Source of the DNA: Emticicia agri
GTDB lineage: Bacteria > Bacteroidota > Bacteroidia > Cytophagales > Spirosomataceae
Assembly (NCBI RefSeq): GCF_004168285.1
Contig: NZ_SEWF01000015.1
Coordinates: 62,001 to 126,000 of the forward strand
Direction: 5' to 3'
DNA length: 64,000 bases
Part shown: positions 1 to 8,586 of the stretch, piece after piece
How the letters are laid out: each line of letters starts with the position of its first letter
Position numbering within the stretch: the first letter of the stretch is position 1
Position numbers and translations under genes: made by a program
The notes under the pieces: model-generated
Told to the model about the DNA's origin: nothing
Databases searched by the model: none
Seen by the model: the letters and a program-made list of their open reading frames with translations, nothing else

Positions 1-1246
1 ACCACGTTGTACCGATAAAACCTCCGGTAAGAATGACCATCGAAAGAATAATTTGCCACGCCGGCACACCAAACGGAATACGAACCATCATGATGATAGG
101 GGACGTAAACGGAATCATTGATGTCCAGAACGCCAGATTACCATCAGGTTCACGAATCACAAACTGAGCAATGGCAATAGCAAAAATAATGGGGAGTGTA
201 ATGGGCAACATAAATTGCTGCACATCGGTTTCGCTATCTACAGCCGAACCAACGGCTCCGAATAAGGCACTGTATAACAGATAGCCACCTAAGAAATAGA
301 AGATAAAGCAAACCAGAATGGTAACCCAGGGTAAAGTCTGCACGGCTTTCATGGCTCTGCCATATAATCCTACTCCCTTAGATGATTCTTTTTTTACTTG
401 TTTTTCTATTTCCTGTGCCTGAGGCATATTTTTTACTTGCTCCATACGTTGTTGCGGAGAGCCTGCAAACTTCTCGCCGAACATAGCGGTTGCCGCAGTT
501 GTTACGGCAAAAGACAAAATAATCCAGAGTGTAAACTGGGTTAATCCTACCAAGGCTACCCCAATGATTTTACCCATCATCAGTTCAAAAGGCTTGATAG
601 AAGAGATAATTACCTCTACAATACGACTGGTTTTTTCCTCCATCACGCTTCTCATTACCTGCACACCGAAAATAAATACAGTAATATAAATCAGGAATGC
701 GCAGATATAACCAATGATAGTGGCTGCCACAGCACTATTGCTTTTTTCACCTTCTGCACTCAGACTAATGGTTTCGGTGCTTACATTCATTTTGGCATCT
801 TCTAATACTTTCTGTGTAATGCCTGCTTCAGTCAATTTAATATTTTCTATCTCATTTTCAATGGTTTTTTCAATTCCATTCTGTAATTCAATTGAAAGGC
901 TTTTTTCAGAAAAAATCTTTACACCTTTGGGGTTTTCCATAATATCTTTTGGAATATACACCAGGGCATCCTGCTTGCTTTTTGAAAAGTATTTTTTGGC
1001 AGCATCTAAAGATTGTGACGAATAGGTATAAGACAGTTCTTCGGTGTTTTTAAACTTGCCTTTGAACAAATTGCTTTCATCGATTACTTCTACTTTTTTC
1101 AGGCTGATAGACGACATGGCCGTCCAGCCGATGAAACCGTAAAAGGCACCAATCAGGAGCGGGCCGAGAATAGTCATTACAATAAATGACTTTTTGCGCA
1201 CTCTGGTGAGGTATTCTCTTTTTAAAACGAGGAATATGTTTTTCAT
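1..1246 (-). CDS. ABC-2 type transporter permease, NatB-like (C-terminus beyond left edge)
   Basis: Membrane subunit of an ABC exporter. About 415 codons are visible, starting at an ATG at 1244-1246 that opens with MKNIFLVLKREYLTRVRKKS. That start is a typical cytoplasmic N-terminus before the first membrane helix (about residues 20-45). A soluble extracytoplasmic part of about 120 residues follows, then a block of hydrophobic helices containing MRSVMEEKTSRIVEVI, which is characteristic of ABC-2/NatB permeases. The reading frame is still open at base 1, so the end of the gene is missing. It starts 33 bp after the ATPase gene at 1280-2194 and must form an operon and a transporter with it. NatB families export sodium or act in stress resistance; the substrate here cannot be told. 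Confidence 0.88.
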   Translation of the reverse strand, partial: MKNIFLVLKREYLTRVRKKSFIVMTILGPLLIGAFYGFIGWTAMSSISLKKVEVIDESNLFKGKFKNTEELSYTYSSQSLDAAKKYFSKSKQDALVYIPKDIMENPKGVKIFSEKSLSIELQNGIEKTIENEIENIKLTEAGITQKVLEDAKMNVSTETISLSAEGEKSNSAVAATIIGYICAFLIYITVFIFGVQVMRSVMEEKTSRIVEVIISSIKPFELMMGKIIGVALVGLTQFTLWIILSFAVTTAATAMFGEKFAGSPQQRMEQVKNMPQAQEIEKQVKKESSKGVGLYGRAMKAVQTLPWVTILVCFIFYFLGGYLLYSALFGAVGSAVDSETDVQQFMLPITLPIIFAIAIAQFVIREPDGNLAFWTSMIPFTSPIIMMVRIPFGVPAWQIILSMVILTGGFIGTTW

Positions 1247-1279
1247 GATAATTTTAGGCTTGTTTTGAAGAATAGAAAC

Positions 1280-2194
1280 TTATTGAGGTATTTCATTAAC
1301 TGCCGCAATGAAAATATCATTCATACTCGGAATATTCTCTCCGAAAGTACGAATCTCAACTTTGTCAATCAGTTGTCTGACCAGGCCGTTTACAGGTACT
1401 TCAGGTTTAAGTTTAATGGTAGATTTCTTGTAGTTATCTTCTACGGTTTCGGTCTTGATTATATCAAAATCGGCATATTCATCACTTAAATCGCCTAAGT
1501 ACTCTACGCTATAGGTATGTGTTTTAAACTGTTCTTTGATTTGTTTCTTAGGTCCGTCTAATACCTTGTGCGATTTGTTGATAAGCGCTACGTGGTCGCA
1601 TAATTCTTCGACAGATTCCATGCGGTGGGTTGAGAAAATAATGGTTGTTCCTTTTTTCTTCAGTTCCAGAATCTCATCTTTTATCAGATTGGCGTTGATA
1701 GGGTCAAAGCCGGAGAAAGGCTCATCTAAAATAATCAGTTGTGGCTCGTGAAGAACAGTAGCTACAAACTGAATTTTCTGCTGCATACCTTTCGATAGGT
1801 CTTCCACGTTTTTGGTCCACCAGGTTTTAATATCAAACTTGATAAACCACTCTTTCAGCTTTTCCATCGCCTGCTTTTCCGACAATCCTTTTAATTGTGC
1901 CAGATACAGTAATTGCTCACCGACTTTCATTTTTTTATAAAGTCCGCGCTCTTCCGGCAAATAACCAATTTCTTTGATGTGTTCAGGTTGCAGTTTTTGC
2001 CCGTTGAATAAGATATGGCCTTCGTCGGGGCCGGTAATCTGGTTAATGATACGGATAAGGGAGGTTTTTCCTGCGCCATTCGGACCCAATAGCCCGAAAA
2101 TCAGGCCTTTCGGAACATTGATACTTACATTGTTGAGAGCCGTATGCTGCGCATAGCGTTTCACAACATTGTGTACTTCGAGTATGTTATTCAC
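1280..2194 (-). CDS. ABC transporter ATP-binding protein, NatA-like
   Basis: Cytoplasmic ATPase subunit of 304 aa that powers the permease encoded directly downstream. The Walker A motif GPNGAGKTS is at residues 37-45. The signature LSKGMQQK (about 135), Walker B LIILDEP with FSGFDP, and the switch histidine in FSTHR follow in order. The last 80 residues beyond the ATPase core match the C-terminal extension (DUF4162 type) common in NatA-like ATPases. An in-frame ATG at 2194 gives the full N-terminal beta-strand of the family. A TAAATTTG promoter element lies about 27 bp upstream. The family is clear; the transported substrate is unknown. Confidence 0.93.
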   Translation of the reverse strand: MNNILEVHNVVKRYAQHTALNNVSINVPKGLIFGLLGPNGAGKTSLIRIINQITGPDEGHILFNGQKLQPEHIKEIGYLPEERGLYKKMKVGEQLLYLAQLKGLSEKQAMEKLKEWFIKFDIKTWWTKNVEDLSKGMQQKIQFVATVLHEPQLIILDEPFSGFDPINANLIKDEILELKKKGTTIIFSTHRMESVEELCDHVALINKSHKVLDGPKKQIKEQFKTHTYSVEYLGDLSDEYADFDIIKTETVEDNYKKSTIKLKPEVPVNGLVRQLIDKVEIRTFGENIPSMNDIFIAAVNEIPQ

Positions 2195-2220
2195 AGTAGT
2201 TTTTATTTGGTTTAGTGGCT

Positions 2221-2228
2221 CAAATTTA
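2221..2228 (-). promoter_or_regulatory. Candidate -7 promoter element of the ABC operon
   Basis: On the minus strand the sequence reads TAAATTTG, matching the Bacteroidota -7 consensus TAnnTTTG. It lies 27 bp upstream of the ATPase start codon. It is placed by consensus only; no clear -33 element was identified. Confidence 0.4.
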
Positions 2229-2364
2229 AAGGTCTTCTCAAAAGTAATAAAGAAATATATATAAAAGGATTTATTCTTTCATGAAAGGCTTAAAAAATCA
2301 AAAATCCATCATAAGATAGGCAGAAGATGATTTTTAAATGGAGAGATTGCCATATTTTCAGGAG

Positions 2365-2400
2365 ATTTTAAAAAGAAAGAGACGGCCAGCGACCGTCTCT
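2365..2400 (-). terminator. Rho-independent terminator after susCD
   Basis: Arms of 8 bp (AGAGACGG at 2378-2385 and CCGTCTCT at 2393-2400) enclose a 7-nt loop. On the minus strand the stem is followed by a T-rich tract (TTTCTTTTT) running to about 2368. It lies 62 bp beyond the SusD stop codon and should end the susC-susD transcript. Confidence 0.75.
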
Positions 2401-2461
2401 CTTAGCTTACTTATGAAACAAAACGTACGTTATTAGTATTGACTTAGTATTTCAGCTTAAA

Positions 2462-4180
2462 TCAATAGCCGGGATTTTGTTTTAAACCTTGTTTACCATC
2501 AGAAGTCTTACTTTGATTAATAGCAAACTCAGGGATGGGCAGGTATTCGTCTTTCCCTTTTTTGAATACCACCCCTGCAATACTGGTTCTTGCCACAGAT
2601 TCTCTTTTGATAAACTCATTGATAACCACATCGGCAACACCCCATCTTACGAGGTCATAGAAACGATGACCTTCCATCGCTAACTCAAGGAAACGCTCAA
2701 ATCTTACGGCATCTCTGGCAACAGTCTTGTCTGTCCACGGAGCAGTATAGGTAGCTACCTGATAGTCGGCGGCAGGCTGGTTACCATCCATTACTTTGGT
2801 CGATTTCACGGCACGGTCACGAACCATGTTTACATATTCCTGTGCTTTGGTCAGGCTTCCTACTTCTACCTCACATTCAGCAGCCATTAGCAATAAATCG
2901 GCGTACCGAAGTAGTAAAAGGGTTTTGCCTAATTGTGACTGACCCCATGAACCTGGTATCTGATATTTGCCTACTTCATCTTTCCATTGAATATGTTTAT
3001 TAGGCAACCACGGGCCACCATTGGCCAACTGGCGAATCCAGGTGGCTTTGGCAGGACCAAAATCTTTGTAAGGAATGCCAATACGACCAACCGTGTAATC
3101 AAGACGTGTATCTAACTGGCCTCTGTCAGGGTAGTCGTTCGGATTTGACTCCTGACTTTTTACATTTACGGCATTAGAAGTATATAATAAAGGCAAACCT
3201 GCTTGTGTCCGGAAACCGTTTACCAATGTTTGTGATGGCTGATGGAAACCACAGCAGCCGCCGGGGCCGTCGTTATGCGGATTAGTCAATTCACCTTCTT
3301 TGTTGCTGTTAGCACCACCTGTGCCATCACCAACGGTATATTGAATACCAAACATTACTTCTTTTCCATTTTCAAAATCACCTCTGAATACATCTTTGAA
3401 ATCGCCTTGCAGCCCATATTTCTCACCTTTAGAAGTTACACCATTGGCAATAATGGCGTCAAACACTGCTTTGGCTTCTGCGTATTTATTCTGATAAAGC
3501 AATGCTTTGGCATAATAAGCTCCGGCAGCCCATTTATTTACACGACCAATCTGCGCCTGGGTAGGAGGAAGGTTATCATAAGCAAATTTTAAATCAGCTT
3601 CAATCTGAGGCCAGATACTTGCCTCATTTGTCAAGGCTTTGTACTGGTCGGTAGAAGTAACTTTTTCATCTACATAAGGTACATTATTAAAATTTCTTTT
3701 CGCTTCAAAATGGTTGAATCCACGTAGAAAGCGAGCTTCGGCAATAATGTTTTTCTTGTTGGTTTCGGTAAGGCCGGGTACTTTTTCAACAATCCGCAAT
3801 ACAATATTTGCCATGCCGATAGCATCATAGACGGCTTTCCATTTGTTAGTTACAGAAGGGTTACTTGGCAATACTTCGAAACGCTCGGTAGGATTGATTT
3901 CTGTAGCCTGGTCAAGAGATTCAGAACCTTTATAGGCATCGTCAGAACGGATACTTCCCCATAACCAGTTGCTGGCACTTGTGTACCATGCCGCAATCTG
4001 ATTGCCTGTTAAGGCGCGGTAGGCCACAATCAGGGCACCGTTTACACCATTTTCGTTGGTAATCGCTTCTTCAGAGATAGCTCCAAGCGGTGGGCGGTCA
4101 AGAAACTCGTCTTTACACGAGACCACCACCATCAGCGAGAGTATAATTGAGGTTGAGAAAATTAAAATATATTTTTTCAT
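2462..4180 (-). CDS. SusD/RagB-family nutrient-binding outer membrane lipoprotein
   Basis: Surface lipoprotein that binds the ligand and caps the SusC channel encoded 31 bp upstream. The 572-aa product begins with a lipoprotein signal peptide ending VVVSC, so Cys22 is the likely lipidated residue. The next residues (KDEFLDRPPLGAISEE) are typical of SusD proteins. TPR-like helices (e.g. AEARFLRGFNHFEAKRN) and the C-terminal signature (FERFLELAMEGHRFYDLVRWG near residue 495, ending NPGY) are also family hallmarks. No glycan-cleaving enzyme lies in the same transcription unit, so the ligand cannot be inferred. A terminator follows at 2365-2400. Confidence 0.95.
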   Translation of the reverse strand: MKKYILIFSTSIILSLMVVVSCKDEFLDRPPLGAISEEAITNENGVNGALIVAYRALTGNQIAAWYTSASNWLWGSIRSDDAYKGSESLDQATEINPTERFEVLPSNPSVTNKWKAVYDAIGMANIVLRIVEKVPGLTETNKKNIIAEARFLRGFNHFEAKRNFNNVPYVDEKVTSTDQYKALTNEASIWPQIEADLKFAYDNLPPTQAQIGRVNKWAAGAYYAKALLYQNKYAEAKAVFDAIIANGVTSKGEKYGLQGDFKDVFRGDFENGKEVMFGIQYTVGDGTGGANSNKEGELTNPHNDGPGGCCGFHQPSQTLVNGFRTQAGLPLLYTSNAVNVKSQESNPNDYPDRGQLDTRLDYTVGRIGIPYKDFGPAKATWIRQLANGGPWLPNKHIQWKDEVGKYQIPGSWGQSQLGKTLLLLRYADLLLMAAECEVEVGSLTKAQEYVNMVRDRAVKSTKVMDGNQPAADYQVATYTAPWTDKTVARDAVRFERFLELAMEGHRFYDLVRWGVADVVINEFIKRESVARTSIAGVVFKKGKDEYLPIPEFAINQSKTSDGKQGLKQNPGY

Positions 4181-4211
4181 CTTTTTAAAGAGTTTTAATG
4201 AATGTCAAGAA

Positions 4212-7200
4212 TTATAGTCCGATGTTCACACCCAAAAGCACAGTTCTTGGTGCAGGAGTTCTGAACTGGTCAACTCCCATTTGTAATTCGCTATTACCCA
4301 AGATTCCGATATCAGGATCTGAACCAGAGTATTTGGTAATGGTGAATAAATTCTGAACCTGTACATATATTCTTGCTCTGCCTATACCCGCTTTGCCAAT
4401 CCATTTGCTTGGCAGCGTATAGCCTAATTGTGCCTGACGGGCACGTAAGAATGAACCGCTTTCTACATAATAAGAGGTCGAGATTGACCCTGAATAAGTA
4501 TCGTTGGCATTCAATATTGGTAGGCGGCCACTTGTATTCTGTGGTGTCCATGAGTCAGTCAGTACTTCTGTATTATAACCACCCACAAAGCCTCTCAGGT
4601 GAGTAGCCCATTTGGTATAATTATAAATATCATTGCCGTAGTTCCAGAAAAGGAATGTCTGGAAATCGAAGCCTTTATAAGTAAGCGAGATGTCGGTACC
4701 AATCTGGAATTTAGGAATCGGATTGCCTATATAGGTCTGGTCGTTACCATCAATTACTTTGTCGCCGTTAATATCTTTGATTTTCCAAGAGCCTACTCTT
4801 TTATAAGGCATAGCTGCGTGTGCATCAACCTCTGCCTGATTCTGGAAGTTACCTTCTACTACCCAACCCCAGAACGAAGCTAACGGACGGCCTCCTTCTA
4901 CACGTTGGATATTGCCTAAACGACCTGCGCCAAATAAAAGAGCTGAACTACCCTCGGCATCAATTTTCACTGCTTCGTTTTTGTAGTGTGTAAAGGTAGC
5001 ACCAATGCTATAACCTAAATCAGTAGTGATTTTACCTTTCGTACCAAGCGCAATATCTATCCCTTTATTCACCATCGTTCCTACGTTGATTCTGGGCTGT
5101 CCAACAGTCGGTTCCAGGCCGTTAGGTTGTCTGTCAACCAATAGGTCTTTGGTAGTATTGTTGAAATACTCAATACTGAAATCTAATTTGCCATTCCAGA
5201 GTGTACCGTCTAAACCAATGTTAGTCATTTCGGCTGCTTCCCATTTGGTAGCAGGGTTACCTACTACGCTCGGGCGATAACCGATAACCGGTAAGCCATT
5301 ACCTCCGGTAATATCATAAGCGGTATTTGCCAGGCCTGCCGAGTAGAACGAGTAGGCATTGGCCGAACCTACGTTACGTTGGCTACCCATTTGTCCCCAA
5401 CCGGCTCTTAGTTTCAAGTCTGTAACAAACGGAATAGATTTCATGAATGCTTCTTCTGAAAGTCTCCAACCAACACCAAAGGCAGGGAAAACACCCACAC
5501 GGCTTTCAGGGCCGAATACTGAAGCCGCATCACGACGAACAGTGGCACTGAATAAATATCTGTCCATTAACTGATATTCAGCTTTCCCCATCAATGAATA
5601 AAGGGTACGAGGTGTTCCGGGTGAGCCGCCGTTTTGTGGCAGGTTTTTACCTGTATTCAACGACCAGAAATTAGGGTCATTGAAGTCGTAATCAGTTCTG
5701 CTACCAGATATGCCTCTACCCTGGCTGAAGATAGACTCGGTAGCGGCAAATAGTTTCAACGAATGGTCTTTGTTGAAGTCCTTTTTATATTGGATACTAT
5801 TGGTCCATGTCCATGAGAACCCTCTGCCAAAATACTCATTGAAAGCATTGTTACGGGTTGGCTCTGCTTTTTCAGGCGTAATGAACACAAAGTTGTAACC
5901 ATTAGTCATATTCTGGTCGATACCGAACGAAGTGGAAAGAACAATATCTTTGTACACTTCAATCTGGGCATAGAGGTTTCCGAATAAATTGAAGCCGGTA
6001 AACTTGTTGTCTTTGTTGCGGAATAATGAAACAGTAGGTACCCCTGTACTACCTGCTTCACCTAAGGATGTACCGGCAAAATTACCTTTTACGTCATAAA
6101 CCGGTAAGAAAGGGACTGTACGTAATCCGGCATACCACGGGCTGGCCTCATTATTAAAGTCAAGACCATCGCCCGAGTTGAATGGGTTTCCACTGGCACC
6201 ACTCTGATTAGTAAAAGCCACCTGCATATTTTCGCCGATTGTCAACCATTTGGTTGGTTTAAAACGGGTATTGGCACGAACAGTTACCCGATTCAGGGAG
6301 GTATGTTTAAAGATTCCATCTGTACCAAAATAGTTTACCCCTAATGAGTAAGCACCTTTATCAGTACCTCCGGTAGCTGTAATCTGATGGCTTTGTACAG
6401 GGGCGCTTTGTGTAGCTTCTCTCAGCCAGTCAGTACCCATACTGGTTTCGGCAATCTGATAGGTGCGGTCATAGCTATAGGGGTCATAGTTATATCTGCT
6501 CATATCTGGATTAGTCGCATCACCCGGGTTTGCCACTACGTTTGTGTTTGTAACCAGATATTTTGGAATACCATTCTGGAATACGTTGCTTTTGAACGGA
6601 ATACCCGCTCCGGCTGCGGCAGCCTGCAAATACTCATAATATTGCTGGGTATTCATCATACTTGGGAAAACTCTGTCTGGCAATGATTGAACACCATAGT
6701 AGCCATCGTACGATATAGTAGTTTTGCCCGATGTACCTTGTTTGGTTGTAACTACTATTACCCCATTAGCCGCACGAGAACCATAGATAGAAGCAGAAAC
6801 AGGGTCTTTTAGTACCTGCACCGACTCAATATCCTGCGGATTAAGGGCGTTGGCGTTGTCGGTTGGTACACCATCAATAATGTAGAGAGGGTCGTTATTA
6901 CCAAACGAAGTAAAACCCCTGATACGTACTTTGGCAGGAGCACCCGGTGCACCTGTACCACTTACGGTTACACCGGGGGCTCTGCCTTGTAGCATATTAC
7001 CCAGGTTTGATGAAGGCTGTTGTAAGGTAGATTTGGTATTTACCACAGCTACCGAACCGATAATGTCTTTCTTTCTTTCAGAGGTATAGCCCGTTACAAC
7101 GATTTCGTCAAGCGAGTTTACATCTTCTTCAAGGGTTACGTCAATGACTGTTTTAGACCCGATTTCTACGGTTTTCAGGGTGTAACCAATAGAAGAGAAG

Positions 7201-7430
7201 GTCAGGCTTTTAGCACCTGCTTTGGCAGCAATCTGGTAACTGCCATTGGCATCTGTAACAGCACCGGTGGTAGTTCCCTGCACAACAACGCTCACACCCG
7301 GAATACCCGCACCGTCTTTATCAGTTACTTTTCCGCTGATGTTGGTTTGTGCATAGGTAAGGATTGTGGAACAACAGAGCAACAGGCAGAGTTTGATACC
7401 CCGCATGTAAGTAGAATAAAAGTGTTTCAT
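4212..7430 (-). CDS. SusC/RagA-family TonB-dependent outer membrane receptor
   Basis: Outer membrane channel of 1072 aa that imports the ligand captured by the SusD partner. In order it has a signal peptide ending about residue 28 (LTYAQ), a carboxypeptidase-regulatory-like domain (ISGKVTDKDGAGIPGVSV, about 31-110), the SusC signature DEIVVTGYTS (about 108-118), a plug domain (VRIRGFTSFGNNDPLYIIDG, about 165-190) and a long beta-barrel. The length is normal for the family. A -7 element lies 85-92 bp upstream, and the palindrome at 7543-7560 lies just behind it. With the two-component genes immediately upstream, this suggests control by that response regulator. Confidence 0.96.
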   Translation of the reverse strand: MKHFYSTYMRGIKLCLLLCCSTILTYAQTNISGKVTDKDGAGIPGVSVVVQGTTTGAVTDANGSYQIAAKAGAKSLTFSSIGYTLKTVEIGSKTVIDVTLEEDVNSLDEIVVTGYTSERKKDIIGSVAVVNTKSTLQQPSSNLGNMLQGRAPGVTVSGTGAPGAPAKVRIRGFTSFGNNDPLYIIDGVPTDNANALNPQDIESVQVLKDPVSASIYGSRAANGVIVVTTKQGTSGKTTISYDGYYGVQSLPDRVFPSMMNTQQYYEYLQAAAAGAGIPFKSNVFQNGIPKYLVTNTNVVANPGDATNPDMSRYNYDPYSYDRTYQIAETSMGTDWLREATQSAPVQSHQITATGGTDKGAYSLGVNYFGTDGIFKHTSLNRVTVRANTRFKPTKWLTIGENMQVAFTNQSGASGNPFNSGDGLDFNNEASPWYAGLRTVPFLPVYDVKGNFAGTSLGEAGSTGVPTVSLFRNKDNKFTGFNLFGNLYAQIEVYKDIVLSTSFGIDQNMTNGYNFVFITPEKAEPTRNNAFNEYFGRGFSWTWTNSIQYKKDFNKDHSLKLFAATESIFSQGRGISGSRTDYDFNDPNFWSLNTGKNLPQNGGSPGTPRTLYSLMGKAEYQLMDRYLFSATVRRDAASVFGPESRVGVFPAFGVGWRLSEEAFMKSIPFVTDLKLRAGWGQMGSQRNVGSANAYSFYSAGLANTAYDITGGNGLPVIGYRPSVVGNPATKWEAAEMTNIGLDGTLWNGKLDFSIEYFNNTTKDLLVDRQPNGLEPTVGQPRINVGTMVNKGIDIALGTKGKITTDLGYSIGATFTHYKNEAVKIDAEGSSALLFGAGRLGNIQRVEGGRPLASFWGWVVEGNFQNQAEVDAHAAMPYKRVGSWKIKDINGDKVIDGNDQTYIGNPIPKFQIGTDISLTYKGFDFQTFLFWNYGNDIYNYTKWATHLRGFVGGYNTEVLTDSWTPQNTSGRLPILNANDTYSGSISTSYYVESGSFLRARQAQLGYTLPSKWIGKAGIGRARIYVQVQNLFTITKYSGSDPDIGILGNSELQMGVDQFRTPAPRTVLLGVNIGL

Positions 7431-7514
7431 TAAGTTAAATGATTGTTTTGTTTTTTAGTTATCACCTTTCATCAGAAAGTGTTATAGCACTATTCCAATA
7501 AAAAATGTTACTTA

Positions 7515-7522
7515 CAAAAGTA
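7515..7522 (-). promoter_or_regulatory. -7 element of the susC promoter
   Basis: The minus strand reads TACTTTTG, an exact match to TAnnTTTG. The predicted transcription start is near 7508, giving a leader of about 78 nt before susC. The TAGGG palindrome begins 23 bp further upstream, the same spacing as at the promoter at 8517-8524. Confidence 0.65.
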
Positions 7523-7542
7523 GGAGGTATGCTATTACATTT

Positions 7543-7560
7543 TATTAGGGAAAACCCTAT
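7543..7560. promoter_or_regulatory. Palindromic operator TAGGG-N4-CCCTA upstream of susC
   Basis: The 18 bases TATTAGGGAAAACCCTAT form an inverted repeat (TAGGG 7546-7550, CCCTA 7555-7559). The identical 18-mer occurs at 8545-8562. The centre lies about 44 bp before the predicted start of susC transcription, the usual place for an activator that touches RNA polymerase. The likely binder is the NarL-type regulator encoded at 7647-8291. This is inferred from position and duplication. Confidence 0.65.
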
Positions 7561-7646
7561 ATTTATAGCGTAAAAGAAGATTTTAATGAGATAGTATTTA
7601 AGCGGCTTTAAGAGTAAAATATATCACTCGGAACTTTCGTGCCGAT

Positions 7647-8291
7647 TTATAAATAATTCATTTCTAATGCTGTTTTAATCAATAAAGCTGTATTGGGTAC
7701 ATCAAACTTGACCAATAAACTGCTGCGATGAAATTCTATGGCTTTGAGTGTTACAAACAGCTTGGTAGCCATTTGCTGGGTAGTATAACCTTCCGAAATC
7801 AGAAAGAGTACTTCTTTCTCACGAGGCGATAAGCGTATTTCGCTGGTAGGTATGAAAGTAGATTTTCTGGATTTTTTATCGTGTGTATCCATCAATTCTT
7901 TAATAAAGGGATTGATGTATTTTTTGCCCTCATAAACAAACTGAATAGCTTGTATCAATTCGGCTTTTGAGGTATTTTTCAATAAATAGCCTTGCCCTCC
8001 TTTTCGCATGACCCGTTTTACTATACTTATCTCGTCGTGCATGGTCAGAAAAATTACTTTCATCGATTTATAGTGTTGTAGCAGGTATTCATACAACATC
8101 AGCCCATCTTCTACTCTTGGAAATGAAATATCAAGCAGGATAATATCAATGGAGAGTTGTTGTAATGCGTCTTTGACAGACTCAACATTGTAGCATCTTC
8201 CGGCTACTTTTAAATCTTCATTATCGGCTAATAAAGACTCTATTCCTTCTACAAATACATTATGGTCGTCGGCAATCAATAAATTAATCAT
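7647..8291 (-). CDS. NarL/FixJ-family response regulator
   Basis: DNA-binding response regulator of 214 aa. The receiver domain (about 1-120) has the acidic pair DD at 8-9, the phospho-acceptor Asp54 in ILLDISFP and the conserved Lys in YLLKN. The C-terminal LuxR-type helix-turn-helix starts at LSPREKEVLFLISEGYTTQQ (about 153-172). The partner kinase is encoded upstream at 8587-10335. The 295-bp gap between them has its own promoter-like elements, so the pair need not be one transcript. It probably controls the SusCD genes and itself through the repeated palindrome. Confidence 0.93.
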   Translation of the reverse strand: MINLLIADDHNVFVEGIESLLADNEDLKVAGRCYNVESVKDALQQLSIDIILLDISFPRVEDGLMLYEYLLQHYKSMKVIFLTMHDEISIVKRVMRKGGQGYLLKNTSKAELIQAIQFVYEGKKYINPFIKELMDTHDKKSRKSTFIPTSEIRLSPREKEVLFLISEGYTTQQMATKLFVTLKAIEFHRSSLLVKFDVPNTALLIKTALEMNYL

Positions 8292-8364
8292 GGCAGAACA
8301 GTAGATAGAAACCCAGCATAAGTTAACAGATAAAAGCAGGTAGATGAGGCAATAATAAATTTTT

Positions 8365-8401
8365 CAAAGATATAAAAGATGAGATGGTTAAAAACCATCT
8401 C
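8365..8401 (-). promoter_or_regulatory. Hairpin and -7-like element in the leader of the regulator gene
   Basis: A perfect inverted repeat (GAGATGGTT 8381-8389, AACCATCTC 8393-8401) has a 3-nt loop. On the minus strand it is followed by ATCTTTTATATCTTTG, whose last 8 bases (8372 down to 8365) match TAnnTTTG. It may be an attenuator or terminator for transcripts coming from 8510, an operator inside a second promoter for the regulator gene, or both. Sequence alone does not decide. Confidence 0.4.
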
Positions 8402-8502
8402 TCTTACAATTTAATTTTTACTTTTTTTAAGAAAATCTTTGTTGGCGCTTTAGTTTGGGATAATGTTTCAATAAGAGGTATCATTCGTTCTAAGTATCAT
8501 CG

Positions 8503-8524
8503 GGGTAATTACCCTGCAAAATTA
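8503..8524 (-). promoter_or_regulatory. -7 element (8517-8524) with palindrome at the predicted start site
   Basis: The minus strand reads TAATTTTG at 8524-8517, an exact TAnnTTTG match. The predicted start near 8510 falls inside a perfect 12-bp palindrome GGGTAATTACCC at 8503-8514. Transcription would run toward the response regulator, with a leader of about 220 nt. Confidence 0.55.
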
Positions 8525-8544
8525 GACCGATTGGCCTTTGTATC

Positions 8545-8562
8545 TATTAGGGAAAACCCTAT
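8545..8562. promoter_or_regulatory. Palindromic operator TAGGG-N4-CCCTA upstream of the regulator gene
   Basis: Identical over 18 bp to the site at 7543-7560 (TAGGG 8548-8552, CCCTA 8557-8561). Exactly 23 bp separate the palindrome core from the -7 element at 8517-8524, as at susC. This points to autoregulation of the response regulator. Confidence 0.65.
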
Positions 8563-8586
8563 TTTTTTGAGAGGAGGATAGAGCTA

